Below the pieces are notes generated by a model. It was not told the origin of the DNA and did not search any database. It saw nothing but the letters and a program-made list of their open reading frames with translations. A stretch of DNA of 64,000 nucleotides, from assembly GCA_965212145.1 (NCBI GenBank), contig CBDBUY010000001.1, positions 285,214 through 349,213 on the forward strand, given 5' to 3'. The position numbers were made by a program, and so were the translations under genes. Below are positions 26,531-33,648 of this stretch, piece after piece. How positions within the stretch are numbered: position 1 is the stretch's first letter; each line of letters opens with the position of its first letter. The stretch is from JAAEPI01 sp965212145. GTDB lineage: Bacteria > Bacteroidota > Bacteroidia > Cytophagales > Cyclobacteriaceae.

Positions 26531-26548
26531 AGCCACCAAATTGGTGGC
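26525..26548 (-). terminator. Hairpin terminator of the tRNA-Pro gene (possibly two-sided)
   Basis: GCCACCAA and TTGGTGGC form a perfect 8-bp stem around one A (26532-26548). On the minus strand the stem is followed by TTTATTT, fitting a terminator of the tRNA transcript. On the plus strand no T-run follows, so it can at most protect the yaaA 3' end. Confidence 0.65.
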
Positions 26549-26554
26549 CGATCG

Positions 26555-26629
26555 TCGGGATGACTGGATTCGAACCAGCGGCCCCCACTACCCTAAAGTG
26601 GTGCGCTAACCGAGCTGCGCCACATCCCG
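26555..26629 (-). tRNA. tRNA-Pro (anticodon AGG)
   Basis: A complete cloverleaf on the minus strand, 75 nt without CCA. The acceptor stem CGGGATG/CATCCCG has 7 pairs with discriminator A. The D stem is GCGC/GCGC, the anticodon stem CCACT/AGTGG, the loop TTAGGGT, and the T arm GCTGG-TTCGAAT-CCAGT with one G-T pair. With U33 and G37 in place, bases 34-36 read AGG (plus positions 26594-26592), giving proline for CCU. G37 is usual for proline tRNAs. A34 outside tRNA-Arg is rare in bacteria. The 3' CCA is not encoded. The promoter lies just upstream (26638-26670). Confidence 0.92.
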
Positions 26630-26637
26630 AAAGGCTA

Positions 26638-26670
26638 CAAATCTAGATACAATCGGCTACTTTTGACAAA
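26638..26670 (-). promoter_or_regulatory. Promoter of tRNA-Pro with -33 and -7 elements
   Basis: On the minus strand TTTG (26670-26667), a 21-bp spacer and TAGATTTG (26645-26638) make one of the best phylum-type promoters in the window. It ends 8 bases before the mature tRNA 5' end and overlaps the opposing glucokinase promoter. Confidence 0.7.
26658..26665 (+). promoter_or_regulatory. -7 promoter element of the glucokinase gene
   Basis: TACTTTTG fits TAnnTTTG and lies 16 bases before the TTG start, so the leader would be only about 10 bases. It overlaps the spacer of the divergent tRNA promoter. Confidence 0.5.
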
Positions 26671-26681
26671 AATCCAACCCC

Positions 26682-27422
26682 TTGGAAATACTTGGAATAG
26701 ACGTAGGCGGCACAGGCATCAAAGCCGCTCCGGTAGATCTGTTAACCGGTACTTTGCTCGCCGAAAGAAACCGGATAGACACCCCCCGACCTGCTAAACC
26801 GGAAGCATTTGTTGAGGTGATTAAAGCGCAAATTGATTTCTTCAACTGGTCTGGACCGGTAGGCTGTGGGTTTCCCACGGTTGTCGTCAATGGAACCTGT
26901 CGCACGGCCAGTAATCTCCATAAATCCTGGGTAGGTGTGGACATCCAAAAGTTATTTTCTGATGCCACTGGATTGCCCTTCAAAGTGATCAATGATGCGG
27001 ATGCCGCTGGATTAGCATCCATGAAATTTGGACTAGGTAAAGACTTAAAAGGCAAAGTCCTTTTTATTACCATCGGAACAGGAATAGGTTCAGGGTTATT
27101 TCAGGATGGCGTCTTAATTCCCAACCTCGAGCTCGGCAGAATCAATTCGAAGTTTGGGGAGCCCATCGAAAATTACACTTCCAAATTGGCCATGAAAAAG
27201 GACAACCTTTCCATTAAGAAATGGGCGAAACGATTTGATTACTTCCTACATCACATCGACCTGATCATTTCTCCGGAGCAGGTCATCATTGGAGGCGGCA
27301 TGAGCAAACGATTCGATGAATTCAAGGATTATCTGACCGTTGATTATCCGGTGCAAGCAGCCGCGAAAAAGAACAATGCAGGCATCATTGGTGCGGCTCT
27401 CGCTGCTGTAGAAGGATCATAG
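26682..27422 (+). CDS. ppgK: Polyphosphate glucokinase-type ROK protein
   Basis: Sugar kinase of 246 aa of the ROK superfamily, closest in pattern to polyphosphate glucokinases, which phosphorylate glucose with polyphosphate or ATP. Seen: phosphate-1 loop ILGIDVGGTGIKAA, the segment ending PVGCGFPTVV, catalytic Asp in VINDADAAGLASMKFG, phosphate-2 loop ITIGTGIGSGLF, and ELGRINSKFGEPIENYTS. The zinc motif of classical ROK repressors and kinases (CxCGxxGC) is absent, as in PpgK. The start is TTG, chosen because the first strand begins there and a promoter sits just upstream. Its 3' end overlaps the convergent acs gene by 6 bp. Confidence 0.85.
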   Translation: MEILGIDVGGTGIKAAPVDLLTGTLLAERNRIDTPRPAKPEAFVEVIKAQIDFFNWSGPVGCGFPTVVVNGTCRTASNLHKSWVGVDIQKLFSDATGLPFKVINDADAAGLASMKFGLGKDLKGKVLFITIGTGIGSGLFQDGVLIPNLELGRINSKFGEPIENYTSKLAMKKDNLSIKKWAKRFDYFLHHIDLIISPEQVIIGGGMSKRFDEFKDYLTVDYPVQAAAKKNNAGIIGAALAAVEGS

Positions 27423-29312
27423 ACCAGCTCCTTTTTTAATTTCCTCCACAATTTCCGGGTTTAGAAGGGTTGATGTGTCGCCAATGTTCGAAATATCCTT
27501 ACTGGCTATTTTTCTCAAGATTCGTCGCATGATTTTTCCTGACCTGGTCTTGGGCAACCCCGGCACAATTTGAACCACATCTGGTTTAGCGATCGGGCCT
27601 ATGATCGACCGAACGGTTTCCTGAATTTCCGAAGAAAGCGCATCATGATCCGATTGACTTCCATCGGGAATAACGAATGCGTAGATGCCCTGCCCTTTAA
27701 TATCATGTGGAAAACCAACAACGGCAGATTCAACGACATTCGGATGTTCATTGATAGCATTCTCGACTTCAGCAGTTCCCATCCTATGGCCACTGACATT
27801 GATCACGTCATCGACGCGACCCAAGATTCTTAAGTAGCCATCATGATCGCGTTTGGCTCCATCTCCTGTGAAATAATACCGAGGATAGGTCGAGAAATAC
27901 GTTTGTTTGCATCGTTCGTGATCTCCATAGGTTGTACGCAAGATGGACGGCCAGGGGAATTTGATACATAAGTTTCCTTCCACGTTATTTCCCTCCAGTT
28001 CATTTCCTTCAGTATCTAGAATGACCGGTTGAATGCCCGGCAAGGGTAGCGACGCATGTGCGGGCTTATTGGGAGTAATCCCGGCTAATGCGGAAATCAT
28101 AATGCCACCCGTTTCAGTCTGCCACCAGGTATCCACTAGTGGACATTTCCCCTTACCGATATGGGTATGATACCAGTGCCAGGCCTCTTCGTTAATCGGC
28201 TCTCCAACGGAACCAATCACTTTCAATGATTCCAATGAATATGGTTCAAGAGGTTCCAAGCCGCAAGCTTGAAGCGCACGAATCGCTGTTGGAGCCGTGT
28301 AGAATTGGTTCACTTTGTATTTATCAACGATCTGCCAAAATCGTCCTGCGTCGGGATACGTTGGGACTCCTTCGAACATAATAGTCGTTCCACCGGCTAG
28401 TAATGGCCCATAAACAATGTAAGAATGACCCGTAATCCAACCCACATCAGCGGTGCACCAGTAAATGTCCCCCGGTTCGTATTGAAAAACATTGCTGAAG
28501 GAATACGCTGAGTAGACCATGTAACCAGCCGTAGAATGAACTACACCTTTTGGTTTTCCGGTGGAGCCCGAGGTATACAAAATGAACAGCATGTCCTCAG
28601 CGTCCATTTCTTCGGCCTCATGGCTCGTCGACTGCCCCTCCACCACATCGTGCCACCACACATCTCTTCCCGGCTTCATTGTCACCTCCTCTCCGGTTCT
28701 CTGGTAAACCACCACGGTCTCAATTGAACTGGTTTTTTCTAATGCCTCATCTACCACCGCCTTTACGGGAATGGATTTCGCACCACGGAAATTTCCATTG
28801 GAGGTAAGGACTGCTTTGGCTTCACAATCATTGATTCTGTCCGCCAAGGAGGTAGCAGAAAAACCGGCAAAAACCACGGAATGCACTGCCCCGATTCGTG
28901 CACAAGCCAGCATTGCCACTGCCGCCTCCGGCACCATAGGCATGTAAATAATCACGCGATCTCCTTTACCAATTCCACGACTTTGCAGTGCGTTGGAGAA
29001 CTGACAAACTTGCTCAAAGAGCTCACTGTATGTTAAAGTTCGATTCGGTTCGTTTGGATCATTAGGTTCCCAAATGATCGCCGTTTTATCTCCTATCTCT
29101 GCCAAGTGACGATCCAGGATGTTCTCTGTAATATTCAGTTTTCCTCCCTGAAACCACTTCACATCGGGTTCGTCAAAATTCCACTCGAGAACCGTGTCCC
29201 ACTTCTTTCTCCACTGAAATGAATCGGCTATCTCTGCCCAGAAATTTTCTGGTTCCCGGACGCTCCGCTCATAATCATTCACGTATTGGTGTAAAGACTG
29301 AATCTTATTCAT
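27417..29312 (-). CDS. acs: Acetyl-CoA synthetase (AMP-forming)
   Basis: Activates acetate to acetyl-CoA through acetyl-AMP; 631 aa, usual length. AMP-binding signature YTSGSTGKPKGVVHS near residues 248-262, then WWQTETGGIMIS, YFTGDGAKRDHDGYLRILGRVDDVINVSGHRMGT read in pieces, and the C-terminal catalytic Lys in TRSGKIMRR, the usual site of regulatory acetylation. Single gene on the minus strand. The upstream gap holds an inverted repeat GAGCT...AGCTC near 29327-29344, of unknown meaning. No deacetylase gene is present nearby. Confidence 0.97.
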   Translation of the reverse strand: MNKIQSLHQYVNDYERSVREPENFWAEIADSFQWRKKWDTVLEWNFDEPDVKWFQGGKLNITENILDRHLAEIGDKTAIIWEPNDPNEPNRTLTYSELFEQVCQFSNALQSRGIGKGDRVIIYMPMVPEAAVAMLACARIGAVHSVVFAGFSATSLADRINDCEAKAVLTSNGNFRGAKSIPVKAVVDEALEKTSSIETVVVYQRTGEEVTMKPGRDVWWHDVVEGQSTSHEAEEMDAEDMLFILYTSGSTGKPKGVVHSTAGYMVYSAYSFSNVFQYEPGDIYWCTADVGWITGHSYIVYGPLLAGGTTIMFEGVPTYPDAGRFWQIVDKYKVNQFYTAPTAIRALQACGLEPLEPYSLESLKVIGSVGEPINEEAWHWYHTHIGKGKCPLVDTWWQTETGGIMISALAGITPNKPAHASLPLPGIQPVILDTEGNELEGNNVEGNLCIKFPWPSILRTTYGDHERCKQTYFSTYPRYYFTGDGAKRDHDGYLRILGRVDDVINVSGHRMGTAEVENAINEHPNVVESAVVGFPHDIKGQGIYAFVIPDGSQSDHDALSSEIQETVRSIIGPIAKPDVVQIVPGLPKTRSGKIMRRILRKIASKDISNIGDTSTLLNPEIVEEIKKGAGL

Positions 29313-29368
29313 GGATTTGGGAGTTTGAGCTAAAGTTAAAGCTCAGATCGATGGAATTCCAAACCGAT

Positions 29369-29376
29369 TAAATTTG
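29369..29376 (+). promoter_or_regulatory. -7 promoter element of the metal-handling locus
   Basis: TAAATTTG fits TAnnTTTG, 10 bases before the first ATG and 19 before the second. It is the likely promoter for the HMA-DUF4396 gene. Confidence 0.5.
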
Positions 29377-29386
29377 TTATAAGATT

Positions 29387-30049
29387 ATGGAAATCATGGA
29401 GAAAACGACAGTGGAAACAGATTTACATTGCGACGCTTGCGTAAACAAGGTTTCCCCTCATCTATCTTCTGCTGAAAAAGTAGATGAATGGAACTTTGAA
29501 ACTGTAGAAGGCAAAAAGCATTTATCCGTTTCCGGAAGTATTTCGAAAGATGAAATTCAAAGTCTTCTGGCAAAGGAAGGTTACAATATTGTCGAGAATG
29601 AACCATCGGGATTCTGGTCAGATCGAAAAAAATGGAAGCGAGCCTCATTCAACACGCTCAATTGCTTGATCGGCTGTTCAATCGGCGATTTTGGGATGGT
29701 TTTTTACCTTCAGGCCTTTTATCCAGAAACGCCCTTGATGCTTCAAATGACCCTCGCCATCATTGCGGGATTGTGTACATCCATCCTTCTGGAAACTATA
29801 CTTTTAAAAGCTCGAGAAAAATTCAGTTGGGGGCTGGCATTAAAAACCGCATTCGGCATGTCATTCTTGTCCATGGTGGCGATGGAGATTGCCATGACCT
29901 CCACGGATTTTATGATCACTGGTGGAGAGGCTGCCTTCAATGATATTTGGTATTGGCTGGCGCTCATTCCTGCTTTGATCGTCGGATTCTTGACCCCTCT
30001 TCCTTACAACTATTACAAGCTCAAGAAGTTTGATCAAGCATGTCACTGA
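29387..30049 (+). CDS. HMA-domain and DUF4396 fusion membrane protein
   Basis: Protein of 220 aa. Residues 8-68 resemble a heavy-metal-associated domain with the metal motif HCDAC (Cys15, Cys18). From about residue 85 a DUF4396-type membrane part with four hydrophobic segments follows. Its first helix carries Cys-Leu-Ile-Gly-Cys in LNCLIGCSIGDFG, and the protein ends FDQACH. The arrangement suggests a soluble domain that delivers a soft metal such as Cu(I) to a membrane part whose helix also has a Cys pair; transport is inference. ATG at 29396 is an alternative start. First gene of a block of Cys-Cys proteins. Confidence 0.8.
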   Translation: MEIMEKTTVETDLHCDACVNKVSPHLSSAEKVDEWNFETVEGKKHLSVSGSISKDEIQSLLAKEGYNIVENEPSGFWSDRKKWKRASFNTLNCLIGCSIGDFGMVFYLQAFYPETPLMLQMTLAIIAGLCTSILLETILLKAREKFSWGLALKTAFGMSFLSMVAMEIAMTSTDFMITGGEAAFNDIWYWLALIPALIVGFLTPLPYNYYKLKKFDQACH

Positions 30050-30070
30050 ATCTTTCCTTCGTATCTTTCG

Positions 30071-30078
30071 TATATTTG
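30071..30078 (+). promoter_or_regulatory. -7 promoter element directly before the HYC_CC_PP gene
   Basis: TATATTTG is a perfect TAnnTTTG only 5 bases before the GTG start. It implies an almost leaderless mRNA or a start further in. No matching -33 was seen. Confidence 0.5.
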
Positions 30079-30083
30079 CACCA

Positions 30084-30479
30084 GTGAAAAAATCACTTTC
30101 CATAGCGCTTTCATTATTGCTACTGATGGGGCACCTGAGTGTCACCTTTGGTACCCATTACTGCATGGGCACACCCGTGTCTAGTGAGTGGATGATAGGA
30201 CAGGAAAACCTGAGCTGTGGTATGTCCGAAATGGATTCTCACGGTGATGAGGACGGAATCAAAATGGATTGCTGTGACAATGAATACGTGTCTCTGGAAA
30301 ACGGAGACCTGTTCAAAAAGAAAGTTTCAGAGTTAAAAATTTCCATTGAATTCATGGCCGTTTTGGCCTATGTGCTGACTTCCCAAGAAGTTATTTCTGA
30401 TCAGCCCGCTTTAGAAAATTACTCCCTCCCCCCACCTGATTTCGATCTCAATATTCGATATCAGCGCTTCCTTATTTGA
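30084..30479 (+). CDS. HYC_CC_PP family exported protein
   Basis: Small exported protein of 131 aa. A signal peptide (KKSLSIALSLLLLMGHLSV) precedes three family hallmarks in order: HYC in GTHYCMG, CC in KMDCCDNEYV, and PP in SLPPPDFD. A His/Asp/Met-rich stretch lies between the first two. The start is GTG at 30084; the reading frame extends upstream through the promoter, but no better start is seen. HYC_CC_PP genes typically accompany TonB receptors and heavy-metal proteins, as here. It probably binds a thiophilic metal in the periplasm. A hairpin separates it from the receptor gene. Confidence 0.82.
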   Translation: MKKSLSIALSLLLLMGHLSVTFGTHYCMGTPVSSEWMIGQENLSCGMSEMDSHGDEDGIKMDCCDNEYVSLENGDLFKKKVSELKISIEFMAVLAYVLTSQEVISDQPALENYSLPPPDFDLNIRYQRFLI

Positions 30480-30490
30480 TACAGTTGTAG

Positions 30491-30532
30491 GCATCCTGAA
30501 GATCAGGGTGCTGTGCTATTTCTTATTTTTTT
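30491..30532 (+). terminator. Hairpin with delayed T-run between HYC_CC_PP and TonB receptor genes
   Basis: A 9-bp stem (30491-30499 with 30503-30511, one T-G pair) with loop AGA is followed 15 bases later by seven T (30526-30532). It could be a weak terminator or attenuator, or a 3' stabiliser, that sets different levels for the genes before and after it. Confidence 0.5.
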
Positions 30533-30544
30533 AAGCAAACAACA

Positions 30545-32737
30545 ATGATCAAATATTTCTTATTTCTTTTAACATTAACCGGCGCACAACTCGTCTCTGC
30601 ACAAACCATCAGAGGCATGGTTGCTGACGAAAATCATGAGCCATTGACTGGAGCCACAGTCGTTGAACTTGGCACCACAAATGGACAAACGACCGATATA
30701 AACGGTCAATTTCAATTAAAGCTGTCAAGCCGAGAATCGCGGATTCTCATTTCCTTTATTGGATATAAAACGGACACACTCAACGCCAACTTCGCCGGCC
30801 CGATGCACATAATGCTGCAGCCTGCTTCCTCAGAATTAAACGAGGTGACGGTGACGGCCAGCAGCACTTTTATGGACGAGTTGGAGTCCAAACATGTAGA
30901 GGTTATCACGGAAGCGGAACTAACAAAAGCCGCATGTTGCAACCTTTCAGAGAGTTTCGAGACGAATGCCTCTGTTGACGTTTCGTTCAGTGACGCAGTG
31001 ACAGGCACTAAAACCATCCGGATGCTTGGGCTGGACGGACGATATGTCCTGATCAATCGAGAAAACATGCCTCACGTGAGAGGACTCTCGGGTAGATATG
31101 GCTTGAGCTATGTTCCCGGGACATGGATTCAATCCATCGATCTAGGTAAGGGAGCTGGTACCGTGGTTAACGGCTTTGAGTCCATGACTGGACAAATCAA
31201 CGTGGAACTGAAAAAACCTGAGCAAAGTGAGCGTCTGTACCTAAATGGCTATGGCAACTCTTTCGGCCGTGTTGAACTCAACGCCAATACGGCTTTTGAT
31301 ATTAATGACAGATGGAGCGGCGGGATTCTTTTTCACACCAATTATTTCAACAACGAACTGGATCAAAATGACGATGGCTTTATGGATCTGCCAAAATCCA
31401 AACAGATCAACGTCATGAATAGATACAAATATCAAGGTGAAAAGATGGTGTCGCAGATTGGTTTTCAATTTATGAATGACCAAAAAGCCGGAGGGCAACT
31501 GGGTTTTGATTTTGGTGATGATTTCGAAACTTCTCCAGAGTATGGATTCGCAAACAACACCACGCGTTTTGAGATCTTTGGTAAGACTGGGCTCTTGTTT
31601 CCACATAAGCCATATAAGGGGTGGGGATTCATTTATTCTGCTTCATACATTGACATTGATGGCGGTTATGGCAGGGATAATTATGAAGGCCAAGAGTCCA
31701 CTTTGTATGGAAACGTGATCTTCCAAAACATCATTGGAAATTCGTTTCATCAATACAAAACTGGCGTAAGCATCATGCGCGATCAATTCGATGAGATTTA
31801 TGCAGATTCGGCTTTTTCAAGAACGGAAATTATCCCGGGGGTATACTATGAATACACCTATTTACCCGGAGATCAATTCACTTTGGTAGCTGGAGCAAGA
31901 GCCGACTTTCATAATCTTTATGGCAATTACTTCACGCCAAGGTTACACGCCAGATACCAATTTTCGGACAATTTCACACTTAGAGCAGCTGTAGGGAAAG
32001 GCTACAGAACACCAAACGCGATTGTTGAGAACAGTAACATTCTGGTTTCCAACAGGCAGCTTATTGTTCAGGAGGATCCTCTACCAGAAGTCAGCTGGAA
32101 CATGGGGGGAAGCATCGTGACCGGCATTCCGATGGGGGATAAAAAACTCGATCTAGTGATGGATTATTTCTACACGACATTCGAAAACCAGTTGATCTAT
32201 GACCTAGATCAAAATTCCAGCGAGATCAATATTTACAATCTTGATGGAGATTCTTACGCGCACAGTTTCCAGATTGAGGGCTCTTATCAATTCAATGAAT
32301 TCTTCGGAGTGAAGAGTGCTTACAAATTTTATGATGTCAGAAGCACGATCAGCGGAGAGCTTAGGCAAGTTCCATTCAACGCTCGAGATAGATTTTTCCT
32401 CAACGCTAGCTATGCAACCAAGTACGACAAGTGGGAATTCGACTACACGTTGCAATGGTTTGGAAGCAAGCGATTACCTGACACATCGGACAAACCGACC
32501 GAATTCCAGCGATCAGCTCAGACACCCAGTTTTTTTCTGATGAATGCGCAAATTAGCCGTGGATTCAGATGGGGGAACATCTATGTAGGATCAGAAAATT
32601 TGGGAGGTTTCACGCAAAAAAATCCGATCATTGATGCCGAAAATCCTTTTGGAGACAATTTTGATGCATCGATGGTCTGGGCACCAGTAGCCGGACGAAT
32701 GGTCTATTTTGGATTTAGATATAAAATAAAAAGATGA
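30545..32737 (+). CDS. TonB-dependent receptor, metal-associated subfamily
   Basis: Outer-membrane receptor of 730 aa for TonB-driven uptake. The signal peptide ends ...AQLVSAQ near residue 20. A carboxypeptidase-regulatory-like beta-sandwich is at about residues 22-100. The plug at about 105-220 has an unusual vicinal Cys pair in TKAACCNLSESFETN, and a 22-strand barrel follows, ending FGFRYKIKR. There is no SusD partner, so it is not a glycan receptor pair. Neighbours with HMA and CC motifs point to a copper- or other metal-containing ligand. Its stop overlaps the next ATG (ATGA). Confidence 0.93.
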   Translation: MIKYFLFLLTLTGAQLVSAQTIRGMVADENHEPLTGATVVELGTTNGQTTDINGQFQLKLSSRESRILISFIGYKTDTLNANFAGPMHIMLQPASSELNEVTVTASSTFMDELESKHVEVITEAELTKAACCNLSESFETNASVDVSFSDAVTGTKTIRMLGLDGRYVLINRENMPHVRGLSGRYGLSYVPGTWIQSIDLGKGAGTVVNGFESMTGQINVELKKPEQSERLYLNGYGNSFGRVELNANTAFDINDRWSGGILFHTNYFNNELDQNDDGFMDLPKSKQINVMNRYKYQGEKMVSQIGFQFMNDQKAGGQLGFDFGDDFETSPEYGFANNTTRFEIFGKTGLLFPHKPYKGWGFIYSASYIDIDGGYGRDNYEGQESTLYGNVIFQNIIGNSFHQYKTGVSIMRDQFDEIYADSAFSRTEIIPGVYYEYTYLPGDQFTLVAGARADFHNLYGNYFTPRLHARYQFSDNFTLRAAVGKGYRTPNAIVENSNILVSNRQLIVQEDPLPEVSWNMGGSIVTGIPMGDKKLDLVMDYFYTTFENQLIYDLDQNSSEINIYNLDGDSYAHSFQIEGSYQFNEFFGVKSAYKFYDVRSTISGELRQVPFNARDRFFLNASYATKYDKWEFDYTLQWFGSKRLPDTSDKPTEFQRSAQTPSFFLMNAQISRGFRWGNIYVGSENLGGFTQKNPIIDAENPFGDNFDASMVWAPVAGRMVYFGFRYKIKR

Positions 32738-33120
32738 GAACAATATTTTCAATAACCCTGCTCGGGCTGGCCATACTGGCCTGGGCACAAAAAGCACCTA
32801 TCAAGGTAGCTGATGGCTACAAAGTAGAAATACAGACGTCAGCAATATGTGTCATGTGTAAGGAAGCATTAGAGTATGATTTGACCTTCGAGAAAGGCGT
32901 CAAGAATGCCGTCCTTAATCTGGATGATAAGGTCATGACGGTCGTTTTTAACCCCAAAAAGACTTCTCCTGACGTGATTAGAAAACGGATCACTAAGGTG
33001 GGTTACCATGCCGACACTTTGGCTCGGGATCCTGAGGCCTATAAGAATCTTCCCATGTGTTGTCAGGATGGCTCACATGGCACGCCTATTCCTCAAGTCC
33101 CTTTGAAGGGTGACAATTAA
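32734..33120 (+). CDS. Periplasmic heavy-metal-associated (HMA) domain protein
   Basis: Exported protein of 128 aa. The signal peptide ends ILAWAQ near residue 19. An HMA-like fold follows, with metal motif CVMC (SAICVMCKEAL) near residues 38-42 and the closing strand ITKVGYHADTL. The C-terminal tail has a second soft-metal site MCCQDGSHG. It is coupled to the receptor gene by a 4-bp ATGA overlap, suggesting that it receives metal from, or delivers it to, the receptor side of the periplasm. Confidence 0.85.
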   Translation: MRTIFSITLLGLAILAWAQKAPIKVADGYKVEIQTSAICVMCKEALEYDLTFEKGVKNAVLNLDDKVMTVVFNPKKTSPDVIRKRITKVGYHADTLARDPEAYKNLPMCCQDGSHGTPIPQVPLKGDN

Positions 33121-33147
33121 TTTTCCAAACGAGATAAAACTGAAATC

Positions 33148-33648
33148 ATGAAAAAATTATTCTTTTTAACCATCATATCTTTTGCAGTCGCTTGCTCACC
33201 TACCAAGGAATCCGGAGAACAATCTCAGAATTCAGATGTAGCGGTCACAGAAAATGTCGAAGCAGATGTTGTAGTTTCCTCAATAACAAATTACATGAGT
33301 ATAAAGGACGCCTTGGTCGCGTCAGATTCGGAAGCCACTTCCAAAGCTGCCATGGCTCTTGTGACATCAGCTAATGAAGAGGGGCTTAGCGAAGAAATCA
33401 TAAATGCCGCTCAAGCGGTTGCCGTAGAAGAACATTTAGAAAACCAACGCACTCACTTCGAGACCCTTTCCAATCTGCTGATCGATGTAGCCAAAACTGA
33501 GGAAATGGGAAGCTCGTTGTTTGTTCAGTATTGCCCAATGGCATTTGGTAATAAGGGTGCAAGCTGGATAAGCACTTCGAAGGAAATTCGTAATCCGTAT
33601 TTTGGAGATGCCATGCTGAAATGTGGACGAGTAACAGCGGAACTTTGA
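33148..33648 (+). CDS. DUF3347 lipoprotein
   Basis: Lipoprotein of 166 aa. Lipobox AVAC with Cys16, then an acidic linker and a DUF3347 domain (YMSIKDALVASDSEATSKAA). The C-terminal conserved block QYCPMAFGNKGASWIS and the last-part LKCG offer Cys and Met ligands. DUF3347 is often attached to or encoded beside CusB-type copper efflux adaptors, where the CP.A....G..W motif is thought to bind metal. Here it stands alone in a metal block. It overlaps the next gene by 28 bp. Confidence 0.85.
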   Translation: MKKLFFLTIISFAVACSPTKESGEQSQNSDVAVTENVEADVVVSSITNYMSIKDALVASDSEATSKAAMALVTSANEEGLSEEIINAAQAVAVEEHLENQRTHFETLSNLLIDVAKTEEMGSSLFVQYCPMAFGNKGASWISTSKEIRNPYFGDAMLKCGRVTAEL

